Assembly (NCBI GenBank): GCA_903877125.1
Contig: CAIRCM010000142.1
Location: 1 to 41,834 of the forward strand
Reading direction: 5' to 3'
Source of the DNA: an uncultured Acetobacteraceae bacterium
GTDB lineage: Bacteria; Pseudomonadota; Alphaproteobacteria; Acetobacterales; Acetobacteraceae
Length of the DNA stretch: 41,834 bases
Positions 16,763 through 24,288 of the stretch are shown in pieces (the first letter of the stretch is position 1; each line of letters opens with the position of its first letter). The position numbers and the translations under genes were made by a program. The notes under the pieces are model-generated. The model saw only the letters and a program-made list of their open reading frames with translations, ran no database searches and was not told the origin of the DNA.

Positions 16763-17560
16763 CTAACGGCCGGAGAAATTAGCCTGTCGCTTCTCCTTGA
16801 AGGCGGCAACCCCCTCAGCATGGTCCTCGGTCATGCCGGCGCGCTTCTGTTCGCGGACTTCCAGTTCGAGTTGCTGCTCCAGCGTGTTGTCCAGGCTGGC
16901 CCAGGCCATCCGACGGATCATGCCAAGGGATTTTGGGCCATTCGCCAGGGCATTGGCGAGCGCGAGGGCTTCCGGCATCAGCGCGGCGTCATCGACCAGG
17001 CGATTGATCATGCCCCATTCCAGCGCTTTTTCGGCGGGCAGGCGTTCGGCGAGCAAAGCGAGTTCCATCGCACGCGCCATGCCGATCAGGCGCGGCAGGA
17101 CGTAGGACGAGCCTGCATCCTGGACCAGACCGATCCGGGCGAAGGCTTGCAGAAATGACGCCGATTTCGCAGCGATCTTGATATCCCCGCAAAGGGCGAG
17201 GCTCATGCCCGCGCCGGCGGCGATGCCGTTGATGGCGGTCACGACCGGAATGTCCATATTGCGCAAGCGGATGAGCGTGGGGTTGTACCAGGCTTCGAGG
17301 TCGCTTTTGACCTCACCGCGCAGTTCGGCGGCGCGGTCGCGTGGCGGGCGGTTGGGGTCGTTCAGATTGGCACCCGAGCAGAAGGCGCGGCCGGCGCCGG
17401 TGATCAGGAGGCAGCGGGCGTCGGAGGCGTCGACCGCGTCCAAGGCCTCGGTCATATCCTGTTTCAGGAGATAGCCGAGCGCGTTCAGCACGCTGGGGTC
17501 GTTCAGCGTCAAGACGGCGACTTTGTCGTGGAATTCGAGGCGGATGCGGTCGTGTTTCAT
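16763..17560 (-). CDS. Enoyl-CoA hydratase/isomerase family protein (PaaG-like)
   Basis: A 265-residue crotonase-fold protein. G-A-G-R-A-F-C-S-G-A-N-L and I-N-G-I-A-A-G-A-G-M-S-L-A-L form the oxyanion hole. The catalytic area reads F-A-R-I-G-L-V-Q-D-A-G-S-S-Y, with Asp in the position where PaaG-type isomerases have Asp and true hydratases a second Glu. Isomerisation or a ring reaction is therefore as likely as hydration. The C-terminus F-K-E-K-R-Q-A-N-F-S-G-R is family-typical. It overlaps the upstream monooxygenase gene by 4 bases. Confidence 0.9.
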   Translation of the reverse strand: MKHDRIRLEFHDKVAVLTLNDPSVLNALGYLLKQDMTEALDAVDASDARCLLITGAGRAFCSGANLNDPNRPPRDRAAELRGEVKSDLEAWYNPTLIRLRNMDIPVVTAINGIAAGAGMSLALCGDIKIAAKSASFLQAFARIGLVQDAGSSYVLPRLIGMARAMELALLAERLPAEKALEWGMINRLVDDAALMPEALALANALANGPKSLGMIRRMAWASLDNTLEQQLELEVREQKRAGMTEDHAEGVAAFKEKRQANFSGR

Positions 17561-18744
17561 ATTGGAAACCTCCGGTTTACGATTTTATCAGGCGTGTTGG
17601 CTGCGAGCAGGCCGGTTTTCAGGCCGGCGAGGGTGCGGATCATTTCGCGGTGCAAATGCGGGACGCGTTTCATCGGATGGAAGAACGCATCGCGCAGCGC
17701 TGGCAAGACCCGGGAGTCCGATTGGAAGAACGACGTCAGCAGCAGGCTGGCATATTGGTAGAACCGAACATGATCGTGCCGTGCCCCGGCGTAAAGACGG
17801 AAGGCCTGAGGCAGGTCGTCGCTCGCGGTCAGTGCGTCTGCCAGCACCACGGCATCGATCAGCGCCTGATTGGCTCCCTGCCCCAGTTGCGGGGATGTTG
17901 TGTGGGCAGCGTCGCCGGTGAGCAGCAGGTTGCCGCGCCAGGGGTGGGATTCGATGAAATGAAGGTAGGTCGCGTGGGTGAATGCGTCCGGGCCATCGAG
18001 GCTTTCGAGCACCGGCGCCAGATCGGGCCAGAGCGTTCGCGCCTCCCTCCGCCAATCGTCGAAGCCGGCGTGCCATCTGGCGTAGTCTTTGGCGCGCAAG
18101 CTCCAGAACAGCGCCGCCATAGGCTGGTCGTTTGGGGCGCGCAGGCCGACGGGCAGGTAGCCCAGCATGATTCGGGCGGCGATGTATCGTTGTGATAGAG
18201 TTTCGGTGGAAATGCCTATATCGGGCACCGATGCCCAGACCGCGCCGTATGCGAAGGCTCGGGGTGGCTTGTTGCACACGAACGGACGCAACGCCGAGCG
18301 GGCGCCGGATGCGTCGATGACGAGGTCGGACGTGGTAAGCATCGGGTCGGTCGGGTTTGATACTTCATGGCCGAGACAAAGCGTGGCGCCGCAGGTTTCG
18401 AAGGCGTCCCAAAGGACACGGTGCAGTGCCGCGCGATGCACGCCGACAGCGTATAATGCGGGGTCCAGGTCGGTGTAGCGCAGGTCGAAGATCGTGCGCC
18501 CGCGTGCCGTCATCCCGTGCAGGTAAGTGATGCGGTGCCCCAGCGCCTCCAGCGGGGTGCGCAAGTTGAGCCGGTCGAGGGCGGCGAGGCCTGGGGGCTG
18601 GATCATGAGGCCGGAGCCTAAGGGCCTGGGTTCGGCGAAGCGTTCGATCACCGTGACGTCGTGGCCAAGGCGCGACAGCAGGATGCCGTGCGCCAGCCCG
18701 CCGACGCCCGCGCCGACAATCGCGATCCGGAGTGGTCTTTTCAG
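17557..18744 (-). CDS. FAD-dependent aromatic-ring-type monooxygenase
   Basis: A class A flavoprotein monooxygenase of about 395 residues. The N-terminal Rossmann motif I-A-I-V-G-A-G-V-G-G-L-A-H-G is followed by V-I-E-R-F-A-E-P-R. The second FAD motif is L-L-L-T-G-D-A-A-H-T-T-S-P-Q-L-G-Q-G-A-N-Q-A, where most relatives have Pro-Pro-x-G-Q-G. It probably hydroxylates a ring or ketone using NAD(P)H and oxygen. The start is unclear: no ATG or GTG fits. A CTG at 18744 overlaps the upstream stop as CTGA, with GAGGG just before it, and gives the family-normal N-terminus. The only standard alternative is TTG at 18798, deep inside the upstream gene. Confidence 0.87.
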   Translation of the reverse strand: MKRPLRIAIVGAGVGGLAHGILLSRLGHDVTVIERFAEPRPLGSGLMIQPPGLAALDRLNLRTPLEALGHRITYLHGMTARGRTIFDLRYTDLDPALYAVGVHRAALHRVLWDAFETCGATLCLGHEVSNPTDPMLTTSDLVIDASGARSALRPFVCNKPPRAFAYGAVWASVPDIGISTETLSQRYIAARIMLGYLPVGLRAPNDQPMAALFWSLRAKDYARWHAGFDDWRREARTLWPDLAPVLESLDGPDAFTHATYLHFIESHPWRGNLLLTGDAAHTTSPQLGQGANQALIDAVVLADALTASDDLPQAFRLYAGARHDHVRFYQYASLLLTSFFQSDSRVLPALRDAFFHPMKRVPHLHREMIRTLAGLKTGLLAANTPDKIVNRRFPI

Positions 18745-19940
18745 ATCACGCCCTCGGCCTTCAGGCTCTCCAGGTCGCTGGCGGACATGCCGAGCCAAGT
18801 GCCGTAGATGGCTTGGTTGTGCTCGCCGACATGGGGGCTGAGGGTTGTGGGAACCTTTTCGGCGCCGTGGAACCGCAGCGCGGAGTTCGGCAGGACAACC
18901 GGGTAGTCGTAGTCATAGTGGTCGAGCCATTCCAGCGTGCCGCGGCCGTGCATGTGGGGGTCGTTCATGACCTCCTCGATATCGCGGACAGGCGCGCAGG
19001 GCACTTTTTCGCGGCCGGTGGCGGCGAAGATCGCGGCTCGGGTATTCGCCCGGGTCCAGGCGGTGACGACAGCTTCCGTCGCTTCATAGTTCTCGACACG
19101 GGCGGTGTTGGTGGCGAAGCGGGGGTCGTCGTTCAGATCCTCGCGGCCCATGGCACGCAGCAGGTTCTTCCACTGCGCTTCGGTGACCAGAATGATGGCG
19201 ACGTGGCCGTCAGCGGCCTCGTAGACGTTGTAGGGTGCGCGGTTGTGATTGGCGAATGCGTTGCCGGTGCGGGCGGGGATTTTACGGCCGGCGCGGTGGT
19301 ATTGGTCCAAGACCGTGGCGAGGCAGGGATAGACCGCCTCGACCATCGCGACCTCGACGAGGCGCCCGACGCCGGTGCGAGCCTGTTCCAGCAGGCCGGT
19401 CATCAGTGCGCCATAGAGGTGGGCGCCGCCGAGGATGTCCACGTAGGGTGCGCCGGTGCGCAGGGGCGGGCCGTCGGCGTAGCCAGTGGTGCTCATGACG
19501 CCGGACGCGGCCTGGACGGTGAAATCCATGGCGAGGTTGTTGCGATCCGGTCCGGACAGCCCGAAACCGGTGGCGGACGCGTAGACCATCCGCGGATTGA
19601 TCGCATGCAGGACGGAAAATCCGACACCAAGGCGGTCCATCACCCCGGGGGCGTAGTTCTCGACGAGGGCATCGGCCTTCAGCACGAGGCGACGAAGGAT
19701 GTCCTTGCCCTTGTCGGTCTTCAGATTGAGGGTGATGCCACGTTTGTTGGCGTTCAGCATCGCGACCGGCATGGAGGTTTCCTTGCCGGGCGGGGCCATC
19801 AGGCGGAGACTTTCGCCGCCCGGCGGTTCGATCTTGATGACGTCGGCGCCAGCCTTGGCCGCCATGAAGGTCGCATAAGGGCCTTGGTAGAACTGGGTAA
19901 AATCCAGGATCGTGTAACCGGAGAGCGGTGTGTTCGACAT
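18741..19940 (-). CDS. CaiB/BaiF family CoA-transferase (first of tandem pair)
   Basis: A 399-residue class III CoA-transferase that moves CoA between acids without ATP. It has the N-terminal I-L-D-F-T-Q-F-Y-Q-G-P-Y-A and A-D-V-I-K-I-E-P-P-G-G-E. The catalytic aspartate is expected at Asp168 in P-Y-V-D-I-L-G-G, close to Asp169 of formyl-CoA transferase. It ends L-K-A-E-G-V-I like its neighbours. It lies 3 bases after a paralogue of similar length and pattern, so the pair arose by duplication and may form a heteromer or act on related acids. Confidence 0.93.
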   Translation of the reverse strand: MSNTPLSGYTILDFTQFYQGPYATFMAAKAGADVIKIEPPGGESLRLMAPPGKETSMPVAMLNANKRGITLNLKTDKGKDILRRLVLKADALVENYAPGVMDRLGVGFSVLHAINPRMVYASATGFGLSGPDRNNLAMDFTVQAASGVMSTTGYADGPPLRTGAPYVDILGGAHLYGALMTGLLEQARTGVGRLVEVAMVEAVYPCLATVLDQYHRAGRKIPARTGNAFANHNRAPYNVYEAADGHVAIILVTEAQWKNLLRAMGREDLNDDPRFATNTARVENYEATEAVVTAWTRANTRAAIFAATGREKVPCAPVRDIEEVMNDPHMHGRGTLEWLDHYDYDYPVVLPNSALRFHGAEKVPTTLSPHVGEHNQAIYGTWLGMSASDLESLKAEGVI

Positions 19941-19943
19941 CGT

Positions 19944-21131
19944 TCAGATCACTCCCTCGCCTTGCAGGACGGCGATTTGTTCGGTCGTCAGCCCCAGCCA
20001 GCCGCCGTAGATTTCTTCGTTGTGCTGGCCGACACGGGGGCTGGGCACCATCGGCGCGACATCCAGCCCGTGCAGCCGCAGCGGCGTCGTCGGCATCACG
20101 ACATGGCCGAGGTCGGGATGATCGACCCATTGCAGCGCGTCCCGGCCGTGCATGTGCTCATCGCGCATGACTTCGTCGACGTCCCGCACCGGGGCGAGTG
20201 GGATACGGAATTTTTGGGCCTGCGCAACAGCTTCGTTCTTCGTCAGACCACCGGTCCACGCTCCGACGATGGCGTTGACCTCGTCGGACCGGGCGGCGCG
20301 GTCGTGCATGGTTCGGAAGCGCGGCTCGTCCTTGAGTTCGGGGCGGCCGGCGGCGTCGAGGATGTTGTGCCAATGGCCCTCGGTGCCGGTGTGGATGGCG
20401 ACGAAACCGTCTTTCGCGGGATAAACGCCATAGGGGGAGATCGCGCCGTTGCCACCGTTGCCGCTTCGCTTCGGCAATTTGCCCGTGCGGTTATACTGCT
20501 CCAGAGACCCGGCCAACGTGTAATAGACCGCCTCCTGCATGGCGATCTCTACCAGGCGTCCCACGCCGGAACGATCGCGCTCGTACAGCGCTGTCAGAAT
20601 GCCGGCGTACAAATGGGTACCGCCCATGAAGTCGGCGACCGTGACGCCGGCGCGCACCGGCGGGCCGTCCGCGAAACCAGTAACGGACATGATACCACTC
20701 GCCGCCTGTACCGTCAGATCCATTGCCAGATTGTCGCGGCTCGGCCCGCTCAGGCCGAACCCGGTCCCCGAGGCATAGATCAGCCTTGGATTTATCGCAC
20801 GCAGCACGTCCCATCCGGTGCCCAGGCGATCCATCGCGCCGGGTCCGAAATTTTCCAGCACGACGTCGGCGCGTTTGACCATCTCAAACAACAGCTCCAG
20901 GCCGCGTTGGGTTTTGAGATTGAGGGTGATCGCGCGCTTGTTGGCGTTGAGCATGGCGAAGGACATCGTCGTCTTCGCACCAGGGGGTGTGCGCTTGCGC
21001 AACGGCTCGCCCCCTGGCGGTTCGATCTTGATGACATTGGCGCCACCCTTGGCCATCAGGACCGTGGCGTACGAGCCTTGGAAAATCTGGCCGAAATCCA
21101 GAACGGTGACGTCGGAAAGAGGAAGGCTCAT
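19944..21131 (-). CDS. CaiB/BaiF family CoA-transferase (second of tandem pair)
   Basis: A 395-residue class III CoA-transferase, paralogous to the next gene. It shares V-I-K-I-E-P-P-G-G-E, M-L-N-A-N-K-R-A-I-T-L-N-L-K-T and N-L-A-M-D-L-T-V-Q-A-A-S-G-I-M-S. The expected catalytic Asp is Asp167 in V-A-D-F-M-G-G. It follows the upstream enoyl-CoA hydratase gene by 1 base and precedes its paralogue by 3 bases, so the minus-strand run from 21921 to 16763 (hydratase, two transferases, monooxygenase, hydratase/isomerase) reads as one operon. Confidence 0.93.
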   Translation of the reverse strand: MSLPLSDVTVLDFGQIFQGSYATVLMAKGGANVIKIEPPGGEPLRKRTPPGAKTTMSFAMLNANKRAITLNLKTQRGLELLFEMVKRADVVLENFGPGAMDRLGTGWDVLRAINPRLIYASGTGFGLSGPSRDNLAMDLTVQAASGIMSVTGFADGPPVRAGVTVADFMGGTHLYAGILTALYERDRSGVGRLVEIAMQEAVYYTLAGSLEQYNRTGKLPKRSGNGGNGAISPYGVYPAKDGFVAIHTGTEGHWHNILDAAGRPELKDEPRFRTMHDRAARSDEVNAIVGAWTGGLTKNEAVAQAQKFRIPLAPVRDVDEVMRDEHMHGRDALQWVDHPDLGHVVMPTTPLRLHGLDVAPMVPSPRVGQHNEEIYGGWLGLTTEQIAVLQGEGVI

Positions 21132-21132
21132 A

Positions 21133-21921
21133 TTAACGTCCTTTGAATGACGGCTTGCGGCGCTCGCGCCAGGCTTGATGGCTTTCCGCCCGGTCCTCGG
21201 TCATTTCCAGCACGGCGAAGCGGTAGAGGTCGGCGAGCACAGCCTCGGGCAGCGGGGAGTCCAGGCCGGACCGCAGCGATTCTTTTGTCACCCGCACCGC
21301 GAGCGGTGGTTGGTCGCAGATGTGCAGCGCGACTTCCATCGCCTTCTCCATCAGCTTGTCCGGCGGTACCAGCCATTGCGCGAGGCCGATGCGATAGGCT
21401 TCCTCGGCCGGCAACGGGAAGCCGAAGGCGAGCCGGGACGCGAGGCCCTTGCCGATCCAGCGGGCCACCCGCACCGCTCCACCCTGCGCCGGCATGATGC
21501 CGAGGCGGCTTTGCGGCAGGCGCCACTCCGCGCGTTCCGAGGCGACGATCATGTCGCAGCAGTAGGTGACGATGCAGCCGATGCCGATCGCGTAGCCGTT
21601 TACCGCCGCGATGATCGGTTTGGAGAAATCGGTCACCAGCGCGATCGCGCTGCGCCTGCGGCGTTCAGGCAACTCATCGAGGAAGTCCGCCATCGACGCG
21701 TGCGCATGGGTCATCGGGTTCTTCAGGTCGGCCCCGGCGCTGAACGCGTTGCCGGCGGGATCGCCTGTCAGGATGACGCAGCGGATATCCTTGTCTGCCT
21801 CCAGCGTGGGCAAAAGCTCGATAAATCCTTCGTTGTATGCCTCGCACCAGGCGTTTCGGGCCTCGGGCCGGCTGAGCGTCAGGATGGCGACCTGACCGCG
21901 TTTTTCGCAGAGCAACGGCAT
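21133..21921 (-). CDS. Enoyl-CoA hydratase/isomerase family protein
   Basis: A 262-residue crotonase-fold protein and first gene of the minus-strand CoA operon. F-S-A-G-A-D-L-K and V-N-G-Y-A-I-G-I-G-C-I-V-T-Y form the oxyanion hole. The catalytic segment L-P-Q-S-R-L-G-I-M-P-A-Q-G-G-A has Gln where classical hydratases have the first Glu (P-E), so the chemistry may differ. The start is the ATG at 21921; an in-frame upstream extension lies in the divergent intergenic region and is not family-like. C-terminus R-R-K-P-S-F-K-G-R is typical. Confidence 0.88.
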   Translation of the reverse strand: MPLLCEKRGQVAILTLSRPEARNAWCEAYNEGFIELLPTLEADKDIRCVILTGDPAGNAFSAGADLKNPMTHAHASMADFLDELPERRRRSAIALVTDFSKPIIAAVNGYAIGIGCIVTYCCDMIVASERAEWRLPQSRLGIMPAQGGAVRVARWIGKGLASRLAFGFPLPAEEAYRIGLAQWLVPPDKLMEKAMEVALHICDQPPLAVRVTKESLRSGLDSPLPEAVLADLYRFAVLEMTEDRAESHQAWRERRKPSFKGR

Positions 21922-21999
21922 CGCTCGTGTCCCCCTTATTTTGCGTCCCCTCAGGCTAGCGAGTAAATTCCACAGGACAAGGTACGGAGGGAACATAAA

Positions 22000-22800
22000 G
22001 TGGCGGACGAAGCAGAACGGCAATACGTAGACTATGAATACAAGGACCACATCGTCACGATCGCGATGAACCGGCCGGAAAAACTCAACGCTGTCAGCGA
22101 TGAGGTCGTCCGCCAGTTGATCGCGGCGATGCGCCGGTTCGATGCCGATCCGGATGCGTGGGTGGCGATCCTGTGCGGCCGCGGTCGGGCTTTTTGCAGC
22201 GGGGCCGACGTGTTGCAGCGGCAATTGCGGTCCCGCGAGGAATTCGAGCGTCTGGGCGGCCCGCAGGGGCATGGTGCGAATTCCGGCGATCTATTGACAC
22301 AGTCCGTCAATTACAAACCCGTTATCTGCGCCGTACACGGGTATGTGCTGGGGCTGGGTACCGGGATGATGTTGGATTGCGATCTGATCGTCGCGGAAAA
22401 AGGAACGAAACTACAAATCACAGAAACATCGCGCGGCCTGGGCGCGGCGAAACACTGGGCACAAATGCACTTCCGCAATGCCGGCGCGTTCGGGGACGAT
22501 GTGGTACTGACCGGCCGGTATTTCACCGCCGAGGAGGCCCATGCGGCGAACGTCATCAATCGTCTGGCGCCGAAAGGCAAGGTGATGGATGTCGCGTGGG
22601 AATTGGCACAACAAGTGGCCGCGAATCCGCCGCTTTCGGTGCGTGCCACTGTGCGAACCCGCAGGTTCACCCTGGCACAATATACACGCGAAGCGGCATT
22701 TCAGATGGCGCCGCTAAAACTCTACCTCAGTGAGGATTTTCACGAGGCCGCGCTGGCCTTCAAAGAGAAGCGCAAGCCGCGTACCTTCAAAGGCAAATAA
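22000..22800 (+). CDS. Enoyl-CoA hydratase/isomerase family protein (divergent copy)
   Basis: A 266-residue crotonase-fold protein transcribed away from the previous gene. It shows M-N-R-P-E-K-L-N-A-V, G-R-G-R-A-F-C-S-G-A-D-V and V-H-G-Y-V-L-G-L-G-T-G-M-M-L-D-C-D-L. The catalytic region reads I-T-E-T-S-R-G-L-G-A-A-K-H-W, unlike the usual P-E-x-x-x-G-x-x-P, so its reaction is uncertain. GTG start at 22000 with GGAGG 9 bases upstream. It ends at a strong bidirectional terminator shared with mucR. Confidence 0.9.
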   Translation: MADEAERQYVDYEYKDHIVTIAMNRPEKLNAVSDEVVRQLIAAMRRFDADPDAWVAILCGRGRAFCSGADVLQRQLRSREEFERLGGPQGHGANSGDLLTQSVNYKPVICAVHGYVLGLGTGMMLDCDLIVAEKGTKLQITETSRGLGAAKHWAQMHFRNAGAFGDDVVLTGRYFTAEEAHAANVINRLAPKGKVMDVAWELAQQVAANPPLSVRATVRTRRFTLAQYTREAAFQMAPLKLYLSEDFHEAALAFKEKRKPRTFKGK

Positions 22801-22813
22801 CACAGGAGGCGCA

Positions 22814-22843
22814 ACGGCCCTGATTCACCCCAATCAGGGCCGT
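22814..22843. terminator. Bidirectional terminator between hydratase gene and mucR
   Basis: A perfect 12-bp inverted repeat with arm ACGGCCCTGATT and a 6-base loop CACCCC sits in the 50-base gap between two convergent genes. It has no T-run. Its symmetry and position support termination on both strands. Confidence 0.82.
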
Positions 22844-22850
22844 CAGCCAA

Positions 22851-23327
22851 TCAGTCGGCCGAGCGGCGGCCCGGCTTACGTCCGCCACGCTTGGGCTGCG
22901 CCGCGCGTCCCAAGCCCATCTTCTTCGCGAGATTGGACCGTGTAAGGGCATAGCTCGGTGCGACCGTAGGGTAATTGGACGGCAGGTTCCATTTGGCACG
23001 ATATTGATCGACCGTCATGTTGTGTTCGTTCATCAAATGCCGTTTCAACATCGTCATTTTCTTGCCATCTTCGAGGCAGATGATATGGTCGTTGAATACG
23101 GACTTCGTGATCGGTACCGCAGGTTGTAACGATGGGGCGGAGACCGGTTCGGCGGCTGCTGCCGCCTTCGTCGTTTTCGTCGCCGACGGTGCGGGGTCGC
23201 CGCCAAGCTCGGCCAGGGTTGTGTGTACTTCACGGATCAGTGCCGCCACTTCGTCTACGGCCACGGCATTTCGCTGCACGTGCGCGCTGACGATTTGGGC
23301 TGTAAGGCCCAGGATGTCTTCTGCCAT
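22851..23327 (-). CDS. MucR/Ros family transcriptional regulator
   Basis: A 158-residue member of the alphaproteobacterial Ros/MucR family, nucleoid-associated regulators. The N-terminal helix L-T-A-Q-I-V-S-A-H-V-Q-R-N-A-V is the usual oligomerisation region. A linker of about 35 Ala/Pro/Thr residues follows. The zinc-finger-like domain is I-I-C-L-E-D-G-K-K-M-T-M-L-K-R-H-L-M-N-E-H, then Y-R-A-K-W-N-L-P and a basic C-tail. The second zinc cysteine of Ros (C-x-x-C) is Asp here, as in several family members that fold without zinc. It probably acts on its own promoter region, which contains GATTTGC repeats. Confidence 0.92.
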   Translation of the reverse strand: MAEDILGLTAQIVSAHVQRNAVAVDEVAALIREVHTTLAELGGDPAPSATKTTKAAAAAEPVSAPSLQPAVPITKSVFNDHIICLEDGKKMTMLKRHLMNEHNMTVDQYRAKWNLPSNYPTVAPSYALTRSNLAKKMGLGRAAQPKRGGRKPGRRSAD

Positions 23328-23340
23328 TATTTGCTTCCCA

Positions 23341-23448
23341 ACAGATTTGCTTTGCCCGAGTGCCTCGAACCAACCAGCATCACGGTGGACGACTGCATAG
23401 GACGAAATTATGGAGACTGTCTACAGATTTGCTGCCCGGTGGATTTGC
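23341..23448. repeat. GATTTGC repeats in the mucR/SDR intergenic region
   Basis: The 11-base direct repeat ACAGATTTGCT occurs at 23341-23351 and 23423-23433, with a third GATTTGC at 23442-23448. The first copy lies 14 bases upstream of the mucR start, the others just upstream of the SDR gene. T-rich sites of this kind are plausible MucR targets, but binding is only inferred. Confidence 0.5.
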
Positions 23449-23486
23449 GAGCAATATGCAGCGAGAGAAGTCAGGAGGAACGCAGT

Positions 23487-24269
23487 ATGGAACTCGGCTT
23501 GAGCGGCAAGGTCGCGCTGGTGACTGGGGCGAGTCGCGGTATCGGCGCGGCGATTTGCGCGGCGTTGGCGCGGGAGGGTATGGATATTTGTCTGGTTGCC
23601 CGAGACGAAGATAAAATGCGGGAGATTGCCGCCAACCTCCACCAGTCGAATGTGCAAACGCACGTGCATACGGCGGATTTGCGCGCGCCGAATTCAGGCG
23701 ACAAAGCTGTCGCGGCGGCGGTCGCAACATTTGGGCGACTCGATCTGATTGTTAACAACGCGGGCGCGACCAAACGCGCCGATTTCTTCACGTTGACCGA
23801 AGACGATTGGCAGGATGGCTTCGCCTTGAAGTTCCACGGCTATGTCAGAATGACCCGAGCGGCGTGGCCGCATCTGCGCGAATCCCGCGGATCGGTGGTC
23901 AATATTGTCGGCATCGGATCCCGCGCCGGCTCGGCGGAATTCACCATCGGTGGATCCGTCAACGTCGCGATCTTGAACTTTACCAAAGCGATGGCCGACA
24001 TCGGCGTGGAGCATGGGGTGCGGGTAAATGCGATCAACCCCGAGTTGATCGAGACAGATCGATTTACCCGAAATGTCGAACGAACGATGCGCGAGCAGTC
24101 ACTGACCCGGGAAGATGCCGTCCGGCATTTGCTCGAAGCGCACCGGACAACACGCGTTGGTCGTCCGGATGAAGTGGGGGCGCTGACGGCCTTTCTCGCA
24201 TCCGATAAGGCAGATTTCATTCAAGGCTCCATCATCGATATCGATGGCGGCGCGACCCGTTCACTTTAA
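23487..24269 (+). CDS. SDR-family protein with altered active site
   Basis: A 260-residue short-chain dehydrogenase/reductase fold protein. The cofactor loop V-T-G-A-S-R-G-I-G-A-A-I is intact and N-N-A-G is present. Near residues 153-165, where the catalytic Y-x-x-x-K should be, the chain reads G-G-S-V-N-V-A-I-L-N-F-T-K, so both Tyr (Gly) and Lys (Asn) appear replaced. The Ser of the triad is also unclear (N-I-V-G-I-G-S). NAD(P) binding is likely; standard alcohol oxidation is doubtful. ATG at 23487 with AGGAGG upstream. It heads the plus-strand operon of the catabolic island. Confidence 0.88.
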   Translation: MELGLSGKVALVTGASRGIGAAICAALAREGMDICLVARDEDKMREIAANLHQSNVQTHVHTADLRAPNSGDKAVAAAVATFGRLDLIVNNAGATKRADFFTLTEDDWQDGFALKFHGYVRMTRAAWPHLRESRGSVVNIVGIGSRAGSAEFTIGGSVNVAILNFTKAMADIGVEHGVRVNAINPELIETDRFTRNVERTMREQSLTREDAVRHLLEAHRTTRVGRPDEVGALTAFLASDKADFIQGSIIDIDGGATRSL

Positions 24270-24288
24270 GCTGCTGGGGAGCGGATCC

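Noticed and set aside
18732-21146. Very long plus-strand open frame (about 800 codons) opposite the two CoA-transferase genes
   Set aside because: It is fully antisense to two well-conserved CaiB genes and its residues show no family pattern. High GC content keeps antisense frames free of stops.
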